A stretch of DNA of 64,000 nucleotides from NCBI GenBank assembly GCA_964416645.1, contig CAYQEZ010000003.1:8894-72893 (forward strand), written 5' to 3'. The position numbers and the translations under genes are program-made. The notes below the pieces were generated by a model that worked only from the letters and a program-made list of their open reading frames with translations, made no database searches and was not told where the DNA came from. Below are positions 7,635 to 15,059 of this stretch, piece by piece (position 1 is the stretch's first letter; every line of letters begins with the position of its first letter). Source of the stretch: GCA-002282575 sp964416645 (GTDB taxonomy: Bacteria; Pseudomonadota; Gammaproteobacteria; Thiomicrospirales; Thiomicrospiraceae).

Positions 7635-8909
7635 ATGAGCCAAACATGGAAACCTTCTGTTTGGTTGCTTGGCTTGGTTGCGATTAGCCATGTTGCATGG
7701 TCAGCCCCAACAGCTCAACAACGATTGCCCGAACCGCTAACGCTAGAAGCAGCACTGGCCATTGCTGCTGAACAAGACCCTCGCGTCATGTTAGCGCAAG
7801 CGAAAAGTCAGCAAGCCAATGCACAACTGGCCGAGCTATCCAGTTTGGATGGTTTCAAAATGCAGTTTAATGGTGGTTTGGTTAGACGAGAGTTTAATGG
7901 GCGTGAAGAAGATTTTAATAATGCCTATGTCACGCTGCAAAAACAACTTTACGATTTTAACCGTACCGCATTGTCGCAATCAGCAGCTCAAATGAAATAC
8001 CAAGCAGAGCAAGCCTTAGAACGTTTGGCAGTGAGTGATTATCGACAGTCAGTGATTAAAGCTTTTTACGATGTATTGTTAGCCGATGCTGCTTATGCGG
8101 TTGAAAATGAACAGTTAGCGATTGAATATGTTGCCCTAGATAATGCTAAAGAGGAACTCGCTGTCGGTAAATTGTCGGAGCTGGATATTGCTGCCTTAGA
8201 TGAGCCTTACCAACGCACATTGGTGAGACGAGCACTGGCTGAAAGTCAGCAACGCAACACCCGTTCCGCTTTAGCTGAATTATTGGGATTTCCTCATAAA
8301 CTTCCTGAAACCTTAGTGCCACCAAAGCAATCAGAACTGGCTAAACGTAAGCTAGACGATCCTAAAACTCTGCAAGCTAAGGCGTTGGATAACAACCCCG
8401 AACTTAAAGCTGCGCAACGGATGATTGAAGCAGCGCAATTGTCATTACAATCGGCTGAAAAGCTCAATATGCCACGCATTGATGCCATTGGTCGTGCGGG
8501 TTGGCACAGTCAGGTTGAAACCCTTTATGAGGGACGTTGGCGTGCCGATTTAGCCATTTCGATGCCTATTTTTGATGGTGGTCTGAAAGATGCTGAAGTG
8601 GATAAAGCTAAAGCAGAGCTTAACAAACAACGGGCGTTGCGATTGGCATTAGAACGACAAACACGTCAGGCGGTACTGGAAACGGCATTAGCGATTGAGC
8701 GACTGAAAACACGAGAAGCACAAGTTAAGGTGGCCGGGGATTTTGCTGAGCGCTATTTAGACAAAAGTCGTACCGAGTATCAATTTGAACGTAAAACCGA
8801 TTTGGGTGATTCCTTGGTTAGAGTTACCCGTGCTGAATTTGAAGCACTGCAATTACAGCGAGATAGAGCTGTGTTGTGGGATAGCCTAGCGAAGCTTTTA
8901 GGAGAATAA
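7635..8909 (+). CDS. TolC-family outer-membrane efflux channel
   Basis: An outer-membrane factor of 424 residues. It has a signal peptide ending around HVAWSA, then the typical TolC opening LTLEAALAIAAEQDPRVMLA and two internally repeated long-helix units rich in Ala, Gln, Leu and Glu. The second unit starts at ALDNNPELKAAQ and includes the extracellular-strand segment DAIGRAGWHSQ. AAGGAG lies 8 bases before the ATG chosen here; a GTG three codons upstream is less likely. It should form a trimeric channel with a periplasmic adaptor. The adaptor gene follows 3 bases later, but no inner-membrane pump gene is next to it. Confidence 0.9.
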   Translation: MSQTWKPSVWLLGLVAISHVAWSAPTAQQRLPEPLTLEAALAIAAEQDPRVMLAQAKSQQANAQLAELSSLDGFKMQFNGGLVRREFNGREEDFNNAYVTLQKQLYDFNRTALSQSAAQMKYQAEQALERLAVSDYRQSVIKAFYDVLLADAAYAVENEQLAIEYVALDNAKEELAVGKLSELDIAALDEPYQRTLVRRALAESQQRNTRSALAELLGFPHKLPETLVPPKQSELAKRKLDDPKTLQAKALDNNPELKAAQRMIEAAQLSLQSAEKLNMPRIDAIGRAGWHSQVETLYEGRWRADLAISMPIFDGGLKDAEVDKAKAELNKQRALRLALERQTRQAVLETALAIERLKTREAQVKVAGDFAERYLDKSRTEYQFERKTDLGDSLVRVTRAEFEALQLQRDRAVLWDSLAKLLGE

Positions 8910-8912
8910 ATC

Positions 8913-9416
8913 ATGAACTGGAAACACATACTATTCGTCACTAGCTGTTCTGGACTATTCAGTGTTATGCCCAGTCAAGCTGCAACGATTGGTGCTTTAG
9001 TGGATGGACAAATTACCAGCCTTTCGGTTAAAGAGGGTGACAAGGTCAACAAGGGTCAGGCATTATTGTCCATTGATTCGCGTGCATTGCAGGCATCGCT
9101 TGCACAAATTAAAGCCAAATTGCGCTTGGCTGAATTAGAGCTTAAAGATGCCAAAGTTGATTTTGAAGCAGAAAAAGCGTTGTTCGATCAGAGTGCTACG
9201 GCTAAACGTCGTTTCGAAGCGTCGCTGTTGTTCAAGGATAGAGCGACAGCTAAAGTAGATGCCTTGCGTGCACAGTTGAATGAGGCACAAGCTAAATTGG
9301 CTTATTACGAGATAATATCGCCCGTCGATGGGGTGGTGACCAAGCTCTGGGTTCAACTGGGCGATACCGTGTTCCATGAAAATATGAAAATGATTGAAAT
9401 CGAGGCAAAACCCTAA
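8913..9416 (+). CDS. Short periplasmic adaptor (membrane-fusion) protein
   Basis: A 167-residue adaptor subunit. After a signal peptide (cut near PSQAA) come a half lipoyl domain (GALVDGQITSLSVKEGDKVNKG), an alpha-helical hairpin (about 50-130, two heptad-like arms), and the second lipoyl half (YYEIISPVDGVVTKLWVQLG). It stops right after the lipoyl domain and so lacks the beta-barrel and membrane-proximal domains of HlyD/AcrA proteins, which are about twice as long. The stop overlaps the next start, so it is not a simple frameshifted remnant. Its likely partner is the TolC-like protein just upstream. Confidence 0.85.
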   Translation: MNWKHILFVTSCSGLFSVMPSQAATIGALVDGQITSLSVKEGDKVNKGQALLSIDSRALQASLAQIKAKLRLAELELKDAKVDFEAEKALFDQSATAKRRFEASLLFKDRATAKVDALRAQLNEAQAKLAYYEIISPVDGVVTKLWVQLGDTVFHENMKMIEIEAKP

Positions 9417-9703
9417 TGAGTGAATTATCAACGCGAATTGCATTTACGCGTCGTTATTGGAAACTGGCTATTCATTTGGTATTAAAAACCAAGCACTTTG
9501 GTGTGAATAACGATTGGTGGGCTGCGCATCCATCTCCAGTGGGTTGGAGTTGTGGACAAAAGCTCTGGGGTATTGTGACTGTTATGCCGATTTGGCGTAA
9601 TTATCAATCGATGAAAGTACGAAGCTGCTTGGGATGGATTCCTGGAGATGATGCTGATGCCTTGGGCTTCAGTCAGGAAATTTTAGGGCGCAAGCATCTT
9701 TAG
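9416..9703 (+). CDS. Unrecognised 95-residue protein
   Basis: The ATG shares one base with the stop of the adaptor gene (TAATG), so it is probably translated as part of that operon. The protein is rich in Trp (7 of 95) and basic near the N-terminus (TRRYWKLAIHLVLKTKHFG). It has two cysteines, at WSCGQK and RSCLGW, and no signal peptide or clear transmembrane helix. I recognise no domain. The tight coupling suggests a role with the TolC/adaptor pair, but nothing in the sequence says what. Confidence 0.65.
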   Translation: MSELSTRIAFTRRYWKLAIHLVLKTKHFGVNNDWWAAHPSPVGWSCGQKLWGIVTVMPIWRNYQSMKVRSCLGWIPGDDADALGFSQEILGRKHL

Positions 9704-9722
9704 AAAAACAGGAAGTTAAGTT

Positions 9723-10073
9723 ATGTCTCGTCAACTTTATTGTTTAGCTCAATTTTTGCCCAAAGTGGGTAAAGAGAAAGAAGTTTTTCGTCTGCTGCAA
9801 GCCTTAGAGCCTAATACTTTAAGAGAGGATGGGTGTATTAGTTACCGAGTCACTCGTCTTGTCAGTAACCCGAACGCTGATGGTCAAAGCTTTCCAATTG
9901 TCTTTAACGAAATTTGGCGTGATGAGGCTGCTTTTAACGCACATTGTCAGCGTAAGGAAATCGTTGAGTTTTTTGCTAACTATTGTGAAGCTGAAGACGG
10001 CTTAATCGAGCGATGGAACGTTTGCGTTTATAGCGATGAGCCAGAAGACTATGATGCGCCAGTATTTGTTTAA
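9723..10073 (+). CDS. Antibiotic biosynthesis monooxygenase (ABM) domain protein
   Basis: A 116-residue ferredoxin-like fold protein of the ABM/YgiN type. It opens with YCLAQFLPKVGKEKEVFRLL and carries the family's EDGCISYRV, VFNEIWRDEAAFNAHCQ and terminal helix signatures. Family members include quinol monooxygenases and heme-degrading enzymes; many are uncharacterised. It begins 19 bases after the unknown gene and may be read with the cluster upstream. It converges with aat on the other strand, with only 7 bases between stops. Confidence 0.82.
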   Translation: MSRQLYCLAQFLPKVGKEKEVFRLLQALEPNTLREDGCISYRVTRLVSNPNADGQSFPIVFNEIWRDEAAFNAHCQRKEIVEFFANYCEAEDGLIERWNVCVYSDEPEDYDAPVFV

Positions 10074-10080
10074 TGAAAGC

Positions 10081-10788
10081 CTATTGCCACTGACCCAAAC
10101 GATCTGGCTTATCAACAGCAGGGTTGAGCAAGATCAAAAAGTCCTCTCTCGGTATGGATTTCGCACCTAATGACAATAAATGATCGGTGCTGAACTGGCA
10201 GTCGATGAAGTCAAACTGCCAGTCTGTGAGTCGCTGACACAAGCTAGCAAGAGCCACTTTTGAAGCGTTACTCACTAGGCTAAACATCGACTCGCCAAAG
10301 AAAGCTCCGCCGAGAGAAACGCCATATAGCCCCCCAACCAACTTCTCACCTAACCAAACCTCGACAGAATGTGCATAGCCTTGCGCGTGTAATGCGGTAT
10401 AGCCTTCGATAATATTGGGCATAATCCAAGTTTCAGCGCGAGTGTGAGCGCAATGTTGAATCACAGTGCTAAACTCTTGATCGAAAGTGACGGAAAAACC
10501 CGCATTACGCAACACCTTGTTTAAGCTGCGAGACTGTTTGAATTCACTGGGAATGAGGATAGTGCGAGGATTGGGACACCACCACAGGATAGGATCACCT
10601 TCGCTAAACCAAGGAAATATACCCCGTTGGTAGCCAGCGAGTAACCATTCGGGTGTTAATGCGCCACCGATTTGAATTAACCCTTCAGGATCAGTTAAGC
10701 AACATTCGATGGGGGGAAAAGCTGGTTTTGCGTTGGGGTGTTGATAATGCACTTGCGCGCCATTATTCAACACCACCCAACCCGACAT
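10081..10788 (-). CDS. aat: Leucyl/phenylalanyl-tRNA--protein transferase
   Basis: A 235-residue cytosolic enzyme that adds Leu or Phe from charged tRNA to proteins with N-terminal Lys or Arg, marking them for ClpAP through the N-end rule. Family motifs are FPPIECCLTDPEGLIQIGG, YQRGIFPWF, WWCPNPR, HSVEVW, VGGLYGVSLGGAFFGESMFS and DCQFSTDHLLSLGA. The length matches E. coli Aat. It lies 14 bases after trxB, in the same order as trxB and aat in many gammaproteobacteria, and is likely cotranscribed. Confidence 0.97.
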   Translation of the reverse strand: MSGWVVLNNGAQVHYQHPNAKPAFPPIECCLTDPEGLIQIGGALTPEWLLAGYQRGIFPWFSEGDPILWWCPNPRTILIPSEFKQSRSLNKVLRNAGFSVTFDQEFSTVIQHCAHTRAETWIMPNIIEGYTALHAQGYAHSVEVWLGEKLVGGLYGVSLGGAFFGESMFSLVSNASKVALASLCQRLTDWQFDFIDCQFSTDHLLSLGAKSIPREDFLILLNPAVDKPDRLGQWQ

Positions 10789-10802
10789 AATAAACCTGAA
10801 GA

Positions 10803-11747
10803 TTAAGCGTGTTCGGCTAAATAACGCTCAGTGTCTAGAGCTGCCATGCAGCCCGAGGCCGCTGAAGTAATGGCTTGACGGTAAATTTGATCGGCAACGT
10901 CACCAGCAGCAAACACACCTGCAACGCTGGTGGCGGTTGCATTGCCCATAATACCGCTTTGTACCTTGATGTAACCATTGACCATGGCTAATTGACCTTC
11001 AAAGATTCCCGTATTGGGGCTGTGACCAATGGCAATAAACACCCCTTGCGTAGCGATGTCTTCCGTCGAGCCATCGTTCTTTTTCACACGCACCCCTGTG
11101 ACGCCGGTATTGTCTCCCAGGATTTCGTCGATCTGGCTATTTAATACCAGCTTAATGTTGCCGTTATTCACTTTATCCATCAAATGGTCAATCATAATTT
11201 TTTCGGCTTTAAAGGTTTCGCGGCGGTGTATTAGGTAAACTTCACTGGCGATATTCGATAAGTAAAGTGCTTCTTCAACAGCCGTATTACCACCGCCAAC
11301 TACCGCAACTTTTTGATTGCGGTAAAAAAAGCCATCACAAGTGGCACAAGCCGAAACACCTTTACCTTTGAAGGCTTCTTCAGAGGGCAGTCCCAAATAC
11401 TTAGCCGAAGCACCTGTGGCAATAATCAAGGCATCCGCCGTGTATTCCGCCACATCACCTTTTAGGGTGAAGGGGCGTTGAGATAAATCAACGGCGTTAA
11501 TATGGTCAAAAATGATTTCTGTACCAAAGCGTTCGGCATGTTTTTGCATGCGTTCCATCAGAGCAGGCCCTTCGACGCCTTGGTTATCACCCGGCCAGTT
11601 ATCGACCTCAGTGGTTGTCGTTAATTGTCCGCCTTGTTGCATTCCTGTTACCATCACAGGTTTCAAGTTGGCACGCGCAGCGTAAACAGCGGCACTGTAT
11701 CCGGCAGGGCCTGAACCTAAAATCAACACCTGACAATGTTTCGACAT
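10803..11747 (-). CDS. trxB: Thioredoxin reductase
   Basis: A low-molecular-weight NADPH-dependent thioredoxin reductase of 314 residues. The FAD-binding motif is ILGSGPAGYSAA (9-20). The redox-active SACATC carries Cys134 and Cys137, the NADPH-binding motif is VVGGGNTAVEEALYLS, and the second FAD motif is GVFAAGDV. A strong AGGAG lies 8 bases upstream of the ATG. It recycles cytosolic thioredoxin. It diverges from prfB across a gap rich in inverted repeats. Confidence 0.98.
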   Translation of the reverse strand: MSKHCQVLILGSGPAGYSAAVYAARANLKPVMVTGMQQGGQLTTTTEVDNWPGDNQGVEGPALMERMQKHAERFGTEIIFDHINAVDLSQRPFTLKGDVAEYTADALIIATGASAKYLGLPSEEAFKGKGVSACATCDGFFYRNQKVAVVGGGNTAVEEALYLSNIASEVYLIHRRETFKAEKIMIDHLMDKVNNGNIKLVLNSQIDEILGDNTGVTGVRVKKNDGSTEDIATQGVFIAIGHSPNTGIFEGQLAMVNGYIKVQSGIMGNATATSVAGVFAAGDVADQIYRQAITSAASGCMAALDTERYLAEHA

Positions 11748-11780
11748 AAAAACGACTCCTAAGCCATAATGGTTACGCAG

Positions 11781-11841
11781 GGAAAGTCTAAAAATTTCGC
11801 TTTTCGTTCCGAGACTGCGTATGCTTGTTTTTAGACTTTCC
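11781..11841. repeat. 14-bp perfect inverted repeat upstream of trxB
   Basis: The left arm GGAAAGTCTAAAAA (11781-11794) and right arm TTTTTAGACTTTCC (11828-11841) are exact reverse complements around a 33-base loop. Inside and across it, ACGCAG (11775-11780) can alternatively pair with CTGCGT (11815-11820). It resembles the hairpin before ibaG in arm sequence (GTCTRAAAA and TTTTTAGA). It could be a small dispersed repeat element or a regulatory hairpin. Confidence 0.7.
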
Positions 11842-11860
11842 TAGTTTGTTTTTTAACTGA

Positions 11861-11910
11861 AGGAAGGGGCTTAATCCATGGTTACAGGTCATTTTTAGTA
11901 ACCCCTTCCT
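11861..11910. repeat. Overlapping alternative dyads upstream of prfB/trxB
   Basis: AGGAAGGGG (11861-11869) pairs with CCCCTTCCT (11902-11910), a 9-bp perfect stem. Within its loop, GGTTAC can instead pair with GTAACC, which uses two of the same C bases. The two stems therefore exclude each other. No T-run follows directly, although GGGTTTTT occurs about 20 bases on. Confidence 0.55.
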
Positions 11911-12083
11911 CCAGACCTCCTTCCCGTTTGGGTTTTTCAAGGTATTCTTAATAAGTTAAAGTCTAGCGCAAAGCGAATCTTTGTTAAAGGCTATTTTGAC
12001 AGCTTTTGCTTTTATCCTTCATATATGAGTAAAAAATGCGCTAAAATATGCGGTTTGATATTATGTTATAAAGGACGAGCACG

Positions 12084-13179
12084 GTGGAATTAGCCAGTGT
12101 TTTTGCCCGTATTCGCGACCTAAACGAGCGTTGCGAATCGCTTAGGGGGTATCTTTGACTACGAAGGTAAGTCAGAACGGTTACAAGAAGTCACGCGAGA
12201 ACTAGAAAGCGCCGATATTTGGAATACGCCAGAAAAAGCTCAAGCCTTAGGTAAAGAGCGTGTTAGCTTAGAGCGGGTTGTTACCAATCTTGACCGCATT
12301 CAAGAAGAGTTAACGGGACAGCTTGAATTGCTCGAAATGGCAGAGGCAGAAGATGACGAAGATACCGCTAATGCCGTGATCGAAGATGTTGCTAGCACGC
12401 AAGCCACCATCGAAAAGCTTGAATTTGCGCGTATGTTCAGTGGCGAAATGGATCCGAATAACGCCTACATCGACATTCAATCGGGTTCAGGTGGTACAGA
12501 AGCGCAAGATTGGGCGAATATTTTGCTGCGTATGTACTTACGTTGGGCCGAGAGCAAGGGCTTTGAAGTCGAAATTATGGAAGTTTCTGACGGTGATGTT
12601 GCGGGCATTAAAAGCGCGACTGTCTCCGTGAAAGGCGACTACGCTTATGGCTGGCTGAGAACGGAAACAGGCGTGCACCGTTTGGTGCGTAAATCACCGT
12701 TCGATTCTAATAACAAGCGTCACACTTCGTTTGCCTCGGTGTTTATTACCCCTGAAATTGATGATAACGTTGAAATTGACATTAACCCAGCCGATTTGCG
12801 CATTGACGTTTATCGTGCCAGTGGCGCTGGTGGTCAGCACGTTAACCGTACAGAGTCAGCTGTTCGTATTACCCACGTTCCGACCAATACAGTAACGCAA
12901 TGTCAGGCAGGACGCTCGCAACATCAAAATAAAGACCAAGCAATGAAGCAGTTGCGTGCTAAGTTATATGAGTTGGAAATGCTCAAACGCAATGCGGAAA
13001 AACAAGCCTTAGAAGAGACCAAATCGGAAGTGAGTTGGGGCAGTCAGATTCGTTCCTATGTACTCGACTCTGGACGCATTAAAGATTTACGCACCAATGT
13101 CGAAGTCGGCAATACTCAAGGGGTGTTGGATGGCGATTTGGATCAGTTTATTGAAGCTAGCTTAAAAGCTGGGTTGTAA
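12084..13179 (+). CDS. prfB: Peptide chain release factor 2 (programmed +1 frameshift)
   Basis: RF2 recognises UGA and UAA stop codons. Translation starts at GTG (AAGGAC seven bases before) and reads 24 codons to CTT at 12153-12155. It then slips +1 over the in-frame TGA at 12156-12158 and continues at GAC from 12157, giving 364 residues against 365 in E. coli. The downstream part carries the peptidyl-hydrolysis loop GAGGQHVN with GGQ at 249-251 and the stop-codon region of class I factors. Without the shift only a 24-residue peptide is made. This is not a pseudogene: shift site and frame are exactly those of known RF2 genes. Confidence 0.97.
12144..12158 (+). promoter_or_regulatory. prfB: RF2 autoregulatory frameshift site
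   Basis: The sequence AGGGGGTATCTTTGAC holds an internal Shine-Dalgarno (AGGGGG, 12144-12149), the slippery CTT codon and the in-frame TGA followed by C, the weakest stop context. This is the canonical RF2 frameshift cassette. When RF2 is scarce, the ribosome pauses at TGA and slips forward one base into the coding frame. Confidence 0.97.
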
Positions 13180-13322
13180 GCAATTGTGCTGACATCTGGC
13201 GTTGTTGCGCGCTACTCGAAAAGGTCATGTATCGCTTATACTCTCCTTTTTCTGTGTGGCGTGCGCCTAGCCATTTTGCCAGCTCATCATGCTTACTCGG
13301 AACAAGAAAAAAGGATTAAATA

Positions 13323-14843
13323 ATGAGCGAACAAACGAGCGCAGTTGAACATCACGATGAAAATCATGTGATTGCCGAACGTCGTGCTAAATTAGCACAC
13401 ATTCGCGAGCAGCGTAATGCCTTCCCCAATACCTTTAAGCGCGACACCTTGGCGCAGGATTTACAGACTCAATATGCTGAGTTAGACAAGGCAGCATTGG
13501 CTGAACTAAATCCGCCAGTGACCGCCACTGTGGCGGGTCGTGTGATGTTGAAACGGGTCATGGGTAAGGCGAGCTTCTTCACCTTGCAAGATGTCAGTGG
13601 GCAAATTCAGGTTTACTTACGTGGTCAAGATATTGGTGAAACGCTGTATGAAGAAGTCAAACACTGGGATTTGGGCGACATCGTTGGCGTTACGGGCTAC
13701 TTATTCCGTACCAATACGGGTGAATTGAGTATTCACGCCACTTCAGCCGAGTTATTGACGAAGAGTCTACGCCCGCTACCCGATAAATTCCACGGTTTGC
13801 ATGATACCGAAGTGCGTTACCGTCAGCGCTACGTGGATTTAATTGTCAATCAGCATAGCCGTGAAACCTTCCGTCGTCGTTCGATGATTATTGCTGGTAT
13901 TCGTCAGTTTATGATTGATCGTGGTTTCTTAGAAGTGGAAACGCCGATGATGCACCCGATTCCAGGTGGTGCGGCCGCTAAGCCTTTCGTCACGCATCAC
14001 AATGCTTTGGATATGCCGCTCTACTTGCGTATTGCTCCAGAGCTTTACTTGAAGCGTTTGGTGGTGGGTGGTTTTGAACAGGTGTTCGAGATTAACCGTA
14101 ATTTCCGTAACGAAGGCTTGTCGGCTCGCCATAACCCCGAATTTACCATGATGGAGTTTTATTGGGCTTATGCCGATTACAACGATCTGATGGATATGAC
14201 GGAAGCCTTATTGTCTAAATTGGCTTTAGATGTGACAGGTTCAACCGAGCTTAACTATCAAGGGACACAGATCAGCTTTGCTGGACCTTTTGAGCGTTTG
14301 AGCATTAAGCAGTCTATTCTTAAATACAATGCCGATGTGACAGCAGCCGATTTGGAAGATATTGATGCCCTAACGCGCATCGTTGAAGCGAAAGGATTTA
14401 AGGTATTACCTGGTTCGGGCTTAGGTAAGGTGCAAACCATTTTGTTTGAAGAAACGGTTGAGCATCAACTTATTCAACCGACCTTTATTACCGAATATCC
14501 TGCGGAAGTTTCACCGCTGGCGCGTCGTAATGATGAAAATCCAGAAGTGACCGATCGCTTTGAATTGTTTATTGGTGGTCGTGAAATTGCCAATGGTTTC
14601 TCGGAATTAAACGATTCGGAAGATCAGGCCGAGCGTTTCTTAGAGCAAGCGAAAGCGAAAGAAGCGGGTGATGATGAAGCCATGCATTATGATGCCGATT
14701 ATATCCGAGCCTTAGAGTATGGTCTGCCACCTACTGCAGGTGAAGGCATTGGTATTGACCGCCTAGTGATGCTGCTAACCGATGCGCCTTCGATTCGTGA
14801 TGTGCTCTTGTTCCCACAAATGCGTCACGAAGAACATCATTAA
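13323..14843 (+). CDS. lysS: Lysyl-tRNA synthetase, class II
   Basis: A 506-residue class IIb aminoacyl-tRNA synthetase that charges tRNA-Lys. The N-terminal OB-fold anticodon-binding domain (about 65-165) includes VAGRVMLKRVMGKASFFTLQ. The catalytic core has motif 2 (FEINRNFRNEGLSARHNPEF) and motif 3 (GEGIGIDRLVMLL). It follows prfB by 143 bases in the same direction, the widespread prfB-lysS pairing. A strong terminator follows the stop. Confidence 0.98.
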   Translation: MSEQTSAVEHHDENHVIAERRAKLAHIREQRNAFPNTFKRDTLAQDLQTQYAELDKAALAELNPPVTATVAGRVMLKRVMGKASFFTLQDVSGQIQVYLRGQDIGETLYEEVKHWDLGDIVGVTGYLFRTNTGELSIHATSAELLTKSLRPLPDKFHGLHDTEVRYRQRYVDLIVNQHSRETFRRRSMIIAGIRQFMIDRGFLEVETPMMHPIPGGAAAKPFVTHHNALDMPLYLRIAPELYLKRLVVGGFEQVFEINRNFRNEGLSARHNPEFTMMEFYWAYADYNDLMDMTEALLSKLALDVTGSTELNYQGTQISFAGPFERLSIKQSILKYNADVTAADLEDIDALTRIVEAKGFKVLPGSGLGKVQTILFEETVEHQLIQPTFITEYPAEVSPLARRNDENPEVTDRFELFIGGREIANGFSELNDSEDQAERFLEQAKAKEAGDDEAMHYDADYIRALEYGLPPTAGEGIGIDRLVMLLTDAPSIRDVLLFPQMRHEEHH

Positions 14844-14870
14844 TTTTTTCTTGTCTCGTTTTGTGTTGTA

Positions 14871-14895
14871 AGCCAGCGTAATTGCTGGCTTTTTT
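14871..14895 (+). terminator. Rho-independent terminator after lysS
   Basis: The 7-bp stem AGCCAGC/GCTGGCT with a 6-base loop is followed at once by TTTTTATT, 27 bases after the lysS stop. It ends the prfB-lysS unit. Confidence 0.9.
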
Positions 14896-15059
14896 ATTGT
14901 CTGTTAGCTGTTTGAATCAGTGAAATCGCTTTGATTGTCTCAACAAGTTACTTGTATGAACTTAGTGTATAATATTCTTATGCGGAATAACTAGGTTCAG
15001 CAAAACCAATTCGATAAACTTGGTATTATTCAGTGCTTAGCAAGGTATAAAGGAAGTGT

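Larger units (their letters stand above)
11748..12083. other. Divergent trxB-prfB intergenic region with nested inverted repeats
   Basis: No gene is visible in this 336-base gap. It holds three things. The first is a 14-bp perfect inverted repeat with a 33-base loop at 11781-11841. The second is a pair of overlapping dyads at 11861-11910. The third is a candidate sigma-70 -35 box TTGACA at 11996-12001, ahead of prfB with a poor -10 in the TCATATATG stretch. Promoters for both trxB and prfB must lie here. The inverted repeats are close to trxB and would be in its 5' leader if its promoter lies beyond them. Confidence 0.6.

Noticed and set aside
12084..12158. prfB looks like a pseudogene because of an early in-frame TGA
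   Set aside because: The TGA sits in the canonical RF2 frameshift cassette and the frames join exactly, so it is regulation, not decay.
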